Of a DNA stretch of 64,000 nucleotides, positions 48,100-59,000 are shown one piece after another (the stretch's first letter is position 1; every line of letters starts with the position of its first letter). The stretch comes from Ananas comosus (lineage: Eukaryota > Streptophyta > Magnoliopsida > Poales > Bromeliaceae). A program made the position numbers and the translations under genes. Location: positions 8,997,767-9,061,766 of the forward strand of contig NC_033641.1 of assembly GCF_001540865.1 (NCBI RefSeq). Reading direction: 5' to 3'. Below the pieces are notes generated by a model that worked only from the letters and a program-made list of their open reading frames with translations, searched no databases and had not been told where the DNA came from.

Positions 48100-49273
48100 A
48101 GGGTTTGGACCTCTCGTGGAGAATTATTATTTAGTATTAGTAGGCAAAAAGAAATATATATACTTTTTTGTGCATAACTAGATATAAATCTTACTGAGAA
48201 TTACAATTTATGCATAGTTTATACAAATCCATCCAGCTACGTTCTTAATTATTCTTATGTTGTATAGGGTTCAAGTCCAATCCAACAACTTAAATTAACA
48301 AATAGAGAATATCCTTCATATTTTACACAGTAGCGATTTTATTGGGTATTCAATAAAAAGATTTATTATTTTTGATATTTTTTAGGTCTTAAGTTGGTAT
48401 GAGTTTATTCTAGTTGAATCCCTACTAGACTACGTAGTTGATGATCATATTAATTTATATAATATCAAAATCTTAATATACTTGCTAATATAATTTTTGT
48501 TAATTTAATCGTATTTCACTGGCGAGTAAATAATTAATATTAACTTTTTTACTGTTTTGTTAAGTTGGACTAGCTGACACAGAAGATCTAGATGTACATC
48601 TTACAACTCTTCCATCAAAGATTTATAAAAATTATTTAGGTTTTAGTATTTTAAAAAACCCCATGCAATAAAAGAGTGAATTTTAGCCATCCGAAGAACT
48701 AGGATGTAAACTTCACACCTATATGCCAGGGGTATAGATAACATTGCTCAACTAAGACTGATACTTAACCATCGTCTCAAAATGAATAAATCCAGTTATT
48801 ATCGTGAGAGTCTTATATTTTTATTCTTTCATTCACAATTTTTTGTCCATTCGATATGGAACTGTGGGGCGTTACAGACTCCTTTCTCTTAGAAATAGTG
48901 TCCTCGTCGTGGAGTTCTATTCATATCATAGCAATATGAGACCCACAATTTTTGACTAATAAATTGAATTTATTACCAAATGTGACGACCTACCTTGTTA
49001 TATAGTATCATATAATAATTTTTTGGGTCCAAACACTGATTCAAAATGTGGAAATCTATTTATTATTGCTAGTCTTTGATTTTTGCAATTCTTTGCGGGC
49101 CACAACACTAGGGAACACCTAGGTATTTGTCTCTTTGCCTTTTAGTCTTAAAAAATTACTGTGGTGGATGTACGAGAGTTACAATTTCCACGTGCATAAT
49201 CCAGGTGGAGATTATATTATTATATAGAAAACGAACTTTGCGTGATGGAGAATCCCATACGACAATAAGAACT
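48100..49273. other. intergenic, no gene seen
   Basis: AT-rich DNA. GTGGGGCGTTACAGACTCC near 48865 looks like an LTR terminus of some retroelements, but no partner was found. Confidence 0.4.
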
Positions 49274-49442
49274 AGGGCTGGCAAATGAGCGAGCTGGCTC
49301 GTGTTCGACTCGCGTTCGGTTCAATATTTGGTTCGCTCGAATTAACTTCAAACCAAGTTTGAGCCTAAATTTAGGCTTGAAATTAATTTCAAGTCGAGCT
49401 TGAGTATTACCGGACTGGCTCGAATTAGGCTCGAAAAGCTCG

Positions 49443-49485
<43 letters not shown>

Positions 49486-49487
<2 letters not shown>

Positions 49488-49660
49488 CAACCACTTGCTA
49501 TTAGGTTTTCGGCCATTGGATAAAGGGATATGCGTTAGAATGATAATGATCCTCTAGGATTGGATAGAAATGGTAAAAGATATAGATCTAACGGCATAAA
49601 ATTCGATAGCACTAAGCATTTGGTACTATCGATAATATGGCAGCCGAACTCTATCTCTCT
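49486..49660. mobile_element. (TA)n-flanked MITE, family A, short copy
   Basis: It starts at TAGTACCAACCACTTGCTAT directly after (TA)n and ends with GGTACTATCGATAATATGGC and a (CT)n(TA) run. The left tip is missing relative to the full-length copies. Confidence 0.65.
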
Positions 49661-49747
49661 CTCTATATACTCCGGCTATTATACTATCTATAGTACCAAT
49701 CGTTTTGTACTATAGAGTTTTTTGCCGTTAGATCTACCTATATATAG

Positions 49748-49975
49748 AGAGTCCGACTACTATACTATCGATAGCACCAAGTGTTTAGTGCTATCGAGTT
49801 TTCTGCCGTTAGATCTATCCTTTTGGCTATTTTCATTCGTTAGATTATATTATTCAACTTGCCACCTCCTCAACCCTAGGGGGCTACTATCATCTTGACT
49901 GCACATCCCTTCATTCAAGGGCTGAAATCTAATAGCAAGCAGTTGATACTATTAATAGTATAGTAGCCTAATTAT
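49748..49975. mobile_element. (TA)n-flanked MITE, family A, best-preserved copy
   Basis: The ends are GAGTCCGACTACTATACTAT and TAATAGTATAGTAGCCTAAT, between TATATA stretches. Core: GTTAGATCTATCCTTTTGGC, CTCAACCCTAGGGGGCTAC and CCCTTCATTCAAGGGC. It can serve as the family reference. Confidence 0.8.
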
Positions 49976-49984
49976 ATATATATA

Positions 49985-50215
49985 GGTCAAGGTTACTATA
50001 CTCTTATGAGTATAGACCCTTTTATACTCATAAATTTTCGACCGTTGGATGTGCAATTAGGATGATAGTGGTTTCCTAGGATTGAATGGGTGGTTAGTTG
50101 AATAGTATGATTTACGGATGGAAATGATCAAAGGTATAGATCTAACGATCGAAAACTTATAAGTATAAAGAAGTCTATACTAATAACAGTATAGTAAGTT
50201 AGTAACTGAACTCTC
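49985..50215. mobile_element. (TA)n-flanked MITE, related to family A
   Basis: The ends are AGGTCAAGGTTACTATACTC and CAGTATAGTAAGTTAGTAAC. The core (CCTAGGATTGAATGGGTGG) is the family A core reversed. It abuts the preceding copy across TATATATAT. Confidence 0.65.
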
Positions 50216-50861
50216 TCTATATATAATTATATGTAATATATATTTTAATTATATAGAATAATATATATTATGTATTTTAATTATGTGTATATAGAATTTA
50301 GATTCTCGGGCGAACAAAACTAAACCAGCAAAATCTTACTCTAATTGCTCTCTCTCTCTCTCTTTTTCACTCGCTCATAGAGTTGCTTTTCCTAATTTTT
50401 TTAATATTATAATATCGTATTTCATGCATTCATTTTGTATATTGGACTATTAGATATTGTATCAAAATTTAGATAATGTTTTATAAAAATTAAACTGTAT
50501 ATTGCATGATGTTAGGAATTTCAAGCGGCTCGTTTAGGGCTCGAGCTCGCTCGACTCGAATTTAGGCTCGCTCGAGCTCGGCTCGAATTAATTTCAAGCC
50601 GAGCTTGAGCCTAACTTTAGGCTCGAAATTAATTTCAAGCCGAGCTTGAGCCTAACTTTAGGCTCGAAATTAATTTCAAGCCGAGCTTGAGTTGAGGTAA
50701 GCTCGCTCGAGCTCGGCTCGTTTCCACCCCTAATGAGAACCCCTTAGTCCTTAATACTATTTTAGCTTTGTCACGTAATAATATGATGCAAAAGCCAAAT
50801 CTTGTTCTCCACTAGATATGCATCTCACAAAAACATGTCCCTATATATATTTATATATATA

Positions 50862-51068
50862 GAGAGAGAGAGTCCGGCTATCGAGTTTTCTGTCGTTAAA
50901 TTTAACTTTTTGACTATTTTTATCCGTTAGATTATATTATTCAACTAATAACTCACTCATTCCTAGAAAGCCCACATCATCGAAATCGTACATTTTTTTA
51001 TCCAAAGGCCAAAAACCTAATAGCACAAATAATTTAATGCTATTGATAGTATTCCAGCCTAGTTATAT
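50862..51068. mobile_element. (TA)n-flanked MITE, family A, deleted at the left
   Basis: After (TA)n(GA)n the element starts GAGTCCGGCTATCGAGTTTT, skipping about 30 bases present in the copy at 49748. It ends GATAGTATTCCAGCCTAG and (TA)n. Confidence 0.65.
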
Positions 51069-51078
51069 ATATATAATA

Positions 51079-51386
51079 GAGCTCCTGTGCTTTTAAAGCA
51101 TAGGAGCTCTAATGCTTTCGAGTTTATCACCATTGAATCGGCACAGTTAGCGAGGCTAGCTGAACGAGAGGACAGAAAACACGATTACTCTCTCTTCTCT
51201 CTGGGTTGCCAGAGAGAAGAAAGAGATGGATTCACACGTGGAGAGAGAAGAGAGAGTAACGACGTTTCCTATCCTCTCGTTCAACTAGCCTCACTAACCA
51301 CGCACGAATCTGGAGGTGAGGCCGATCCAGTGATGATAAACTCACAAGCAACCGAGCTCCTGTGCTTTTAAAAGCACATGAGCTCT
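51079..51386. mobile_element. inverted-repeat element whose ends are themselves hairpins
   Basis: The left end reads GAGCTCCTGTGCTTTTAAAG, followed at once by its own inverse. The right end does the same. The whole is also inverted internally: CTAGCTGAACGAGAGG against CCTCTCGTTCAACTAG. The 94-residue ORF across it arises from this symmetry and I do not regard it as a gene. It directly follows a (TA)n run. Confidence 0.7.
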
Positions 51387-51424
51387 ACTTAATATATGTA
51401 CACACACTATTGTTTAAATGATAA

Positions 51425-52490
51425 AATAATCACCAATCGTTCGGTGATTGGTATATGAGGTTTCAAGTTCGAAGCCTAGTTATTTTACATTAATTTTCAG
51501 CTAAGGCGGTGTTTGGTTTCCCGTAAAAGTGCTCCGAAAAATTTTTTTCTGCTGAAAACTTCTTTTTCTGATGTTTGGTTAGCTGTAAAAAAAAAATTTT
51601 GGAAAACTCTTTTTACATATTCTCGAAAAAAGTGTGTTTTCATTTTCGTCTCGCAATCGGCGGAAAACGAAAACTGTGAGCTCTAAAATCGCGGCTCAGG
51701 GCATTTGAGTATGCACGGTCACGAGGCAAGGATGCCTCGTGTGACGCGTGAGAGAGAGTCCACGGTAGACCCGTGGACTCTCTCCCACACTTTTATATAT
51801 ATAATATATTATATATATATATATTAATTTATTATTTAAATATTTATTGTGTAATATTAATATATATTATTATAAATACATAATAATTTATTTTATAGTA
51901 TTAAATATATACTATTATATATTATATATCCATACTTAATTAATGTAAAATATAATATTTTAGATTTTTTTATAATATAAATTATAATATAATATATGTA
52001 ATATAATAATATAATATATATACAATAAGAAAAAATATATATAATAATTATTTAAATATGATTTATATATATATTATTATATATTATATTACATATTTAT
52101 TATATAATATATTTTATTTATAAATATAAATTATAATAATTAAATATATTATGATAATTATTATATATTAATAATATATAATATATATAATTAGAGAAAA
52201 TATATATAATAATTATAATATTATTAATAATATATATAATAAAAAATATATTAAATAGTTTTTTATCCACTTTTTTTTTTCCTTTCAACCAAACAACCGT
52301 TACGGAAAACTATTTTTCTTTTCCTACAAACCAAACACAAACAATGTAAAACTTTTTTCCCACCGAAAATTTTTTTTCCATCGAAAATTTTTTTTCCACA
52401 GTTTTACGTGGAACCAAACACACCCTAAATTTATTTTTTTAAAAATAAACGAAGTAGATAGTATGCTATCTTTCTCTCTCAAAAAAAAAT
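51425..52490 (+). mobile_element. tRNA-derived SINE, copy F, split by a DNA transposon
   Basis: The 5' part (51425-51504) has GGTGATTGGTATATGAGG, GTTCGAAGCC and TTTTCAGCTAA. The 3' part (52426-52490) has TAAATTTATTTT, AAACGAAGTAGATAGT and CTCTCTC plus poly(A). Joined, they follow the SINE consensus with only the TAA repeated. Confidence 0.85.
51505..52425. mobile_element. Harbinger/Tourist-like element inside SINE copy F, TAA duplication
   Basis: The ends are GGCGGTGTTTGGTTTCCCGT and, inverted, GGGTGTGTTTGGTTCCACGT. TAA stands at 51502-51504 and 52426-52428. The uninterrupted SINE copies supply the empty site. The centre (51790-52255) is nearly pure A/T. No transposase. Confidence 0.88.
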
Positions 52491-52961
52491 AATTTAAACA
52501 AACAATTATCACCTAGAGTAATTTGTTCTTATCTGGAGACTATTTTTAAGAAAGAGAGTGTATTTCACCAAAAAAAAAAAAATTTGAGTCGTTGAGTTAC
52601 GTAGAGTATTAGTTATAAGGTCAGTTCAGAATTATTAGGAGATTACGTCAATTATGATATATCTTCTACGGTTCAATCAAAATTTTTTTAAAAAAATATC
52701 AATCTATACTTTGAAAATTTTAAAAAAAAACATATTACTCTATACTTTTGTTCCAATTTCATTTTGTCTACTAGTCTCAATAGTAATGAGACCTAAGAGA
52801 TGTTGAATTGAGGTGCCCATAGGTAACTAAAAATAAGGCAAATAATTACTATTCACAGCTAAGAGATCGAGTAAAGTTACTAAAATTTTGACTTAATTAA
52901 TTGATGTAAATTATGTACATTAAAAAGTCCAAAAGAAACGGAGTTGATTATAAGAATAAGG

Positions 52962-53362
52962 ATTAATTTCATACAAGTTCCTGCAAACACAGTGAATGGC
53001 AAACATATTCTTACAAAGTTTAACTTTTATATATTGTCTTTATAAAAGTACTGATATTTTCAAATATGTCTTTTTGGTTTATTACTGTTAGAGAACCATT
53101 AGAAAATCGTTTATATTTTTTCAATTTTGCCATCATAAATATATCTCTTCAAAAATATAACAGTATAATATAAAGGAATAAAAATATCAAAAACTAAACA
53201 GAGTTAAGTATTTAATCTATGGTTAACTAAATTTTTTTTAATGGTAGGAACATATTTGAAAACATCAGAATTTTTATAGGAACAATATATGAAAGTTGAA
53301 TTTTGCAGGAATATATTTATTATTCACTATATTTACATGGACCTGTATGAAATTAATCCTAA
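52962..53362. mobile_element. inverted-repeat MITE, uninterrupted copy of the 44879 element
   Basis: The ends are AGGATTAATTTCATACAAG and ACCTGTATGAAATTAATCCT. The interior follows the 44879-45554 copy without the SINE. Confidence 0.75.
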
Positions 53363-53876
53363 GAAAAAAGGTTGGGGATTGATTTCAAATTAACTACAAG
53401 GTAAGGGGTTTTATGCATATTTTCACCTTAACCAGCATATAACAATAAAAATAATATTTCCCTTTTGTTGGATCCTAATTATCCACAAGGGTAACGAGGA
53501 GAACAAACACATGACACAACGCAATCACGGCAATAAAAGAGGTTGCTTTGGGCCCAATAACATTTTCTTCTTTTTTTTTTAATATAAAGAAATAGATTGT
53601 TTGGTTCTAGTTTAACACCACACATATCCGTCCACGTCATAAGTTGGTGGGCCCCACACCTAACATATTCGTCCACGCGTTTCGAGAGAGTTGGCGCCAT
53701 TCGACTTTTACGCGCACCCACACGTTGGTGGCCCACTCCAATTATTGGAGTTGTCGCGAAGACCATGGACACCCGAGAAGTTATTCCATAGACCGAGGTC
53801 TATAGACCACGGTTTCCAAAAGCTCATTTTCCAAGGTATTGAAATATAAAACTATTTGATTCACACATAGAGATTA

Positions 53877-54506
53877 GAGACTGTTTGGTTGAATATATGT
53901 GGCATCCCAAGAATCTCATATACTAGATGTAGAAATATATAAACTTAATTAGGTTAGACATAATAATTGGATTTAAATATTTGGGGCCGATGGTTTAGGC
54001 CCAACGAGTTATTATTGCTTAGCGAGTCGGGTCGTTACATTTGGTATCAAAACAGATTCACCAGCAGAAAGTGTGAGATGAGTCTTGACTAAACTAGGAT
54101 CGAAATAACAGACTAAGTCAGGATCGGAATAATAAAGCTAGCGAGACGGTGAATGACATGCTAAATTAGGGTCGGAATAATAAAGCTAGTGAGACAAAGA
54201 CAAATCTTACATCGCCTGGTAATTTTAGAATGTGTGTATATAAGGTTGATTAGGCTAGACATAATAATTGGACTTAAATATTTGGGCCGATGGTTTGAGC
54301 CCAATAAATTATTGTTGCTAGCTAGTTAGGTCGTTACAATATAATTATAATACACATATAGTAAAAAAATATATATGCACTCAACATATATCAGTCACAA
54401 TTTACATGCATTTTGTCCGATTAATACAGTTGAAAATATTGTAAATTTGAAGTTATATATAGTTACATCTGCAGTACAATTTTAATTACATACAACCAAA
54501 TAGTTT
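53877..54506. mobile_element. Harbinger/Tourist-like element with nested miniature LTR element
   Basis: The ends are GAGACTGTTTGGTTGAAT and, inverted, AAACTATTTGGTTGTATG, with TTA on both sides (53874-53876, 54507-54509). Only about 190 bp belongs to the element itself; the rest is the LTR miniature at 53898-54338. Confidence 0.7.
53898..54338 (+). mobile_element. TRIM-like miniature LTR retroelement, 5-bp duplication
   Basis: The 5' LTR (53898-54039, 142 bp) starts TGTGGCATCCC and ends GTCGTTACA. The 3' LTR (about 54205-54338) shares TTAGACATAATAATTGGA-like sequence, GGGCCGATGGTTT and the same end. Two bases after the 5' LTR, TGGTATCAAAACAG matches an initiator-Met tRNA primer-binding site. 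ATATA flanks it exactly (53893-53897, 54339-54343). About 165 bp of non-coding sequence lies between the LTRs; the first bases of the 3' LTR seem lost. Confidence 0.85.
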
Positions 54507-54692
54507 TTACAAAATAATTGTATATTGAAATTACAACTTTTAATAACTTCTCACAAGTGTAACATGTAATCAATTTTTAACGCTATTAAGCTTTTAATAA
54601 CTTCTGTAAAAGTATTTTATGCTTACATAGTAGGTTTTAAACATCGCGGGGTTGCACATGTGAACTAATTAGAGCTTCTGTATCAGATTTAA

Positions 54693-55136
54693 GGGCTTTT
54701 TTTACAAATAGCCTTCTGAAATATTTTTATTTTAAAAATAGTTCTATCAAAATTTAAATTGCAAAAATGACCCTAGTCCTGCCACGCAGGCGCCACATCA
54801 GCGCTATGCTGGCGGGGCTGGGCGAGATAGTCAAGTTAAACACGATGAATCATTCACCGTGTTTAGACACGGTGAATGGTTCACCGTGTCTAAGGAAAGA
54901 AAAGGGAAAGAAAAAATATACGTATTATAAAAAGGATAAATATGAAACACGGTGAATCGTTCACCATGTTTGAACACGGTGAATGATTCACCGTGTTCAA
55001 CTTAACCGTCCAACCCGCCCGTGTGGTGCTGACGTGGCGCCTGCGTGGCAGACCCAGAATCATTTTTGCAAATTATATTTTGACAAGACTATTTTTAAAA
55101 TAAAATTTTGTCGGGGGACTATTTGCAAAAAAAGCT
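54693..55136. mobile_element. MULE-type MITE with 10-bp duplication and palindromic core
   Basis: The ends are GGGCTTTTTTTACAAATAG and the inverse CTATTTGCAAAAAAAGC, and the arms are inverted over about 180 bp. TCAGATTTAA stands exactly at 54683-54692 and 55137-55146. The arms contain TGCCACGCAGGCGCCACATC. The core has the palindrome ACACGGTGAATGATTCACCG in four related forms. Confidence 0.88.
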
Positions 55137-55393
55137 TCAGATTTAATGGTTTGTATTTAGATTTTAAATTCTCTTGAGTTTTACAGCTTGCTTAGTTTTG
55201 CTGTAGGATTAATACTATTTCCCAGATAATAGTTTTAGCATTATTCTTTTCACTTGACTTTCAATATCGAAAGTAAAAGAATTAAATTCAAGCCTTTTAT
55301 TTTGAGGCTGGAAATTTTATATTAGCCTTTTATTACAACATCATCAGTAAAGGACTTGCTTGGATGTCAAAATAATTTGCTTGGATCGCTCAT

Positions 55394-55546
55394 CCTCAAT
55401 AAAAGGGGGCAAAATGCTCGATGGTTAATATCCGAGATTTTAAGTTCAAAACTTAATTCATTCATATTTTTAATTAATTTTTATTTTTTAGAAAAAGAGA
55501 AAAAGAGCGAAACGGGTAGTATGCTATTTTTCTCTCTAAAATAAAA
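55394..55546 (+). mobile_element. SINE, copy G, degenerate
   Basis: GGGCAAAATGCTCGATGGTT, AAGTTCAAAACTTAATTC and GAAACGGGTAGTATGC followed by CTCTCT trace the family, but the B box and body are heavily mutated. Confidence 0.6.
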
Positions 55547-56088
55547 ATGTACTTTGCTGTAAAATCTTTTTACCTGATTGGAATTTGGTTCGTGCTTTTT
55601 TGAAAGATCTTTGCATCAATAATTTGATAAGATAATATATTTTATTTGTCAGATAATTTATATTTTTTTAAAAAATAATTTGAAGACAGAATACTACACT
55701 CTATCTAAATATTTAATTACATTCTTCATATTAAAAAAATATACCGAATATAATAATTTATGCTCTCATAAATAGGAGAAAGTCTACTACACGACAGTCA
55801 CACTACATTATCTATAATTAATCAATCATATCTATTCTTTTAAAATAAATATATAATTAAAATATTTTTTAATGGGTAAATTTGAATAGTACATTTTGAT
55901 TGGTCTGAGAACAAGAAGGTGATTACGACACTCTAGATTTTTTTTCCCCCAGCTGGGCACAGTACCATTTTCGCTTCAGTTACTACTTGCGTCAATAATC
56001 GTGCTTATTAGCGTCATCGTCTCCCCTGTGCTACTCACGACCTATTTATTCCAGGTGCGGGAGAGGAGAGGGGCGGGGATAAGCGACG

Positions 56089-59000
56089 ATGGAGAGCTTT
56101 CGCCACCAGCGGGGGGGGAATAGCAACGCGGACATAGTGAGCATGGAGGCGGCGGTGGGGGGGTGGAGCAGGGAGAGTTTGGGGAGGAACGGGTCGGAGC
56201 TGTTCGAGGATTACAAGGAGGGTGAGGGAGCCCCTGCTCCGGCGCCGGCGCACCTTGAACACCACCTCCCAGATCGCCATCGTCGGCGCCAACGTGTGCC
56301 CCATCGAGAGCTTGGATTACGAGTAAGCATATAGAATCTAGGGTTTTTTTTTTTTTTTTTTTAATCTTATCTCGCCTTTTTCCCGGTCCCTTTTCCTTAT
56401 TCCTGCTTCTTTTTTCTTTTTTTTTCCCCGTTTTTGATGGGTTTGTTCGCCATTAATGGTGGAGTTTAGGGTCCGTTGTGGAAAAAAAAGGGAAAAAAAG
56501 CAATTTTTGGTGGCGAAGGTCGGATATTATATTTGTCGAAGCTTAAAAAGTAGCGCTTTTGATGAAAAAATTGTTCTTTTTCCCCTTTTTTTGTGGTGAT
56601 TAGGTAGCAATTAGTGTTCATTTGAAGAGTAAATGCTATATTTTTATGAACAACTGTTTGAGCGGTGCTGGTGATGTACTAACCATTTTTCCTTTTATTT
56701 GTAAATTTCCCTCTTAAAGAAATGTTGGGAGATCCCTGAACTATCGCCGCTTTTCAAATAGGCCCTCCATGTTCCGCCCTTAATCCTTATTACTCACTCT
56801 GAAATGTTTTATTCTTTTGATTCAAGTTGGTTTTATCAGTTAAATTCGGGGATTTTGCTAAATTTAATGGTAATTCTGTTATATTAATTATTTTGAAAAG
56901 CTTATGGAACTATTATTTAATTTTAGAAAATAACAGTTGAAGGAGTGTCAATGAAAAGAAAACTAGTTGAGGAGTCTATTTCAAAACGATCTATGGTTGA
57001 GGTGGTTCTTATGCAAAAAAAAAAAAGGGGGCAAATTTTGTGAGCAAAGTTCTGATATTATATTTGCATGATCTGAAAAAGTAGGGCTTTTTAATGAAAA
57101 CTTCTATTTGGGCGATTAGATAGATAAAGTAATGTTCGTCGATATTGTAATTATAAGGCAACAACGAACAGAGTATTATTTGATTGATTGGATATAAACT
57201 ATAAGGTAATTCATGTAATCAAATTCCTATATAACATAAACCTATAATCCTCTTGAGTATTAAACATGGTTTCCTTTCTTCTTACATTAGCTTAAATAGC
57301 TTCACCAAAATCTTGTCTAACTTTATCTGATTTTCATTTTATCTATTTGTCTCAGAATTGTGGAGAATGATCTAATCAAGCAAGATTGGAGATCGAGAAC
57401 GAAAGTTCAGATATATCAGTACATAGTTCTCAAGTGGACTCTCGCTCTTCTTATAGGCATAATAACTGGAGTTGTTGGCTTCTTCAACAACCTTGCAGTT
57501 GAAAACATTGCTGGATTCAAACTAGTGTTGACAAGTGATCTCATGCTTAAGCGCAGGTAAGGCCTGACCTTTTCTGATGTTACTATAGGAAGTATATCAC
57601 ATCCGCCGGGAATTGCAGAACGAACCGTTTGAAAGCAAACAAACGTTATATAGCACTGCACGTGGATTGATTTAAAGAACCAAAAGATACGTAAAAGTAA
57701 ATATGAGTTCTACAAAGATTCAGAAACAGTACCTAGCTTTTTGTTCTTGTCAAACGTTGTTTGTTTCTTAATTTGCTTCTTATGAGAGCTTTCTACTAAA
57801 TCCTCTAAATGATATAAGAATGCAAGTGTTCTTTTTTATTTTTTTTACTGCTAGACAATCTCAAAGAAATGTTTCATTAGAAGAGCCAATAGCAGTTCAA
57901 CCTGACATCTAACCTTTCCCTACTCCCGACAAATTTGACATAACCAACTTTATGTTACAATTCGGCATTATTGGATATTTGCTGGCATAGTGGAAGGCAT
58001 GTTGGTATTTGGTTATATATGGTTTTGATCAAGGATTTAAGTACCTTGGCACGAGGTCGTGCCGGAAACTAGCCAGCACGGTGCATGCTGAGCCGTGCCG
58101 ATGCGTTCCGGTCAAAAAAATTCTTGTGTACCGACACATAATAGTATAAAATATTTATTTTCTTTAGTAACAAAATATTCTAACTATTTTATTATATCTT
58201 TTTATCACATCATTTGAACTTTATTGAGGGAATTACTTACTAATTTAAAGAATAGAGGGTTTTGAGCTGTGCCATGATGCCATCGGCACGGGGTCTGTAT
58301 CGTGCCGGTATTTTGTTGGTACGTTACGGCATGGTGGATACGGCCCGTGCCGACGGGCACTTAAAACCTTGATTTTGATAAATCTATTTTTTTTAGATGC
58401 ATCACAAAGGAAACAAGTGTGTTATGTTGAAATTGATGGAAGCTTAAAAGGCACTTTTCTTTCTTGGCAATGAGTTCAGTAACTCGACAGTGTGTTATCT
58501 ATCAATAATTATGGCATTGATGATAAATCTGTAAGTATTAATTTGTACAATATTATTTCAAGTAATCAATGCGATTCTGGTTCCAGTGCAGATACTTTAG
58601 TGCATTTCTAGTATATGGAGGATGCAATTTGATTTTGGCAACTGCAGCTGCCGCAATCTGTGCTTATATCGCTCCTGCAGCTGCAGGATCTGGTATCCCT
58701 GAAGTTAAGGCATACCTAAATGGAGTTGATTCTTATTCTATGTTGGCTCCTAGTACACTCTTCGTAAAGGTAACTGCTAAATTACAAGCATTGGATCGCA
58801 AAACAAGTTTTAGCTTGATCGGATTGGCATATTTTTCTTCCATTTTCTAATTCTTTCTATTCATGATTTTATGGCCAACTCTTGTATCATTCTGTTTTTT
58901 CCTTTGCTTGCTTGTCCATGCATACATTCATAAAAACATACATGAATACATGTATTAATAACCTAGAATCAAATACTTGCCAGAAGGAATATAGCAGGGG

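Larger units (their letters stand above)
49274..50731. mobile_element. GAGCTCG-rich inverted-repeat element hosting a chain of (TA)n MITEs
   Basis: The ends are AGGGCTGGCAAATGAGC and, inverted, AGGGGTGGAAACGAGCC. The subterminal regions are arrays of CGAGCTCGGCTCGAATTAAT-type units; on the right a 44-bp unit (TTTCAAGCCGAGCTTGAGCC...) repeats three times. The flanks AATAAGAACT and AATGAGAACC form a 10-bp duplication with two changes, which suits a Mutator-type element. The stretch from 49446 to about 50225 is (TA)n with family A MITEs, foreign to the element. Confidence 0.7.

Noticed and set aside
51087..51371. 94-residue ORF
   Set aside because: It spans an inverted-repeat element whose symmetry removes stops by chance; no homology recognised.
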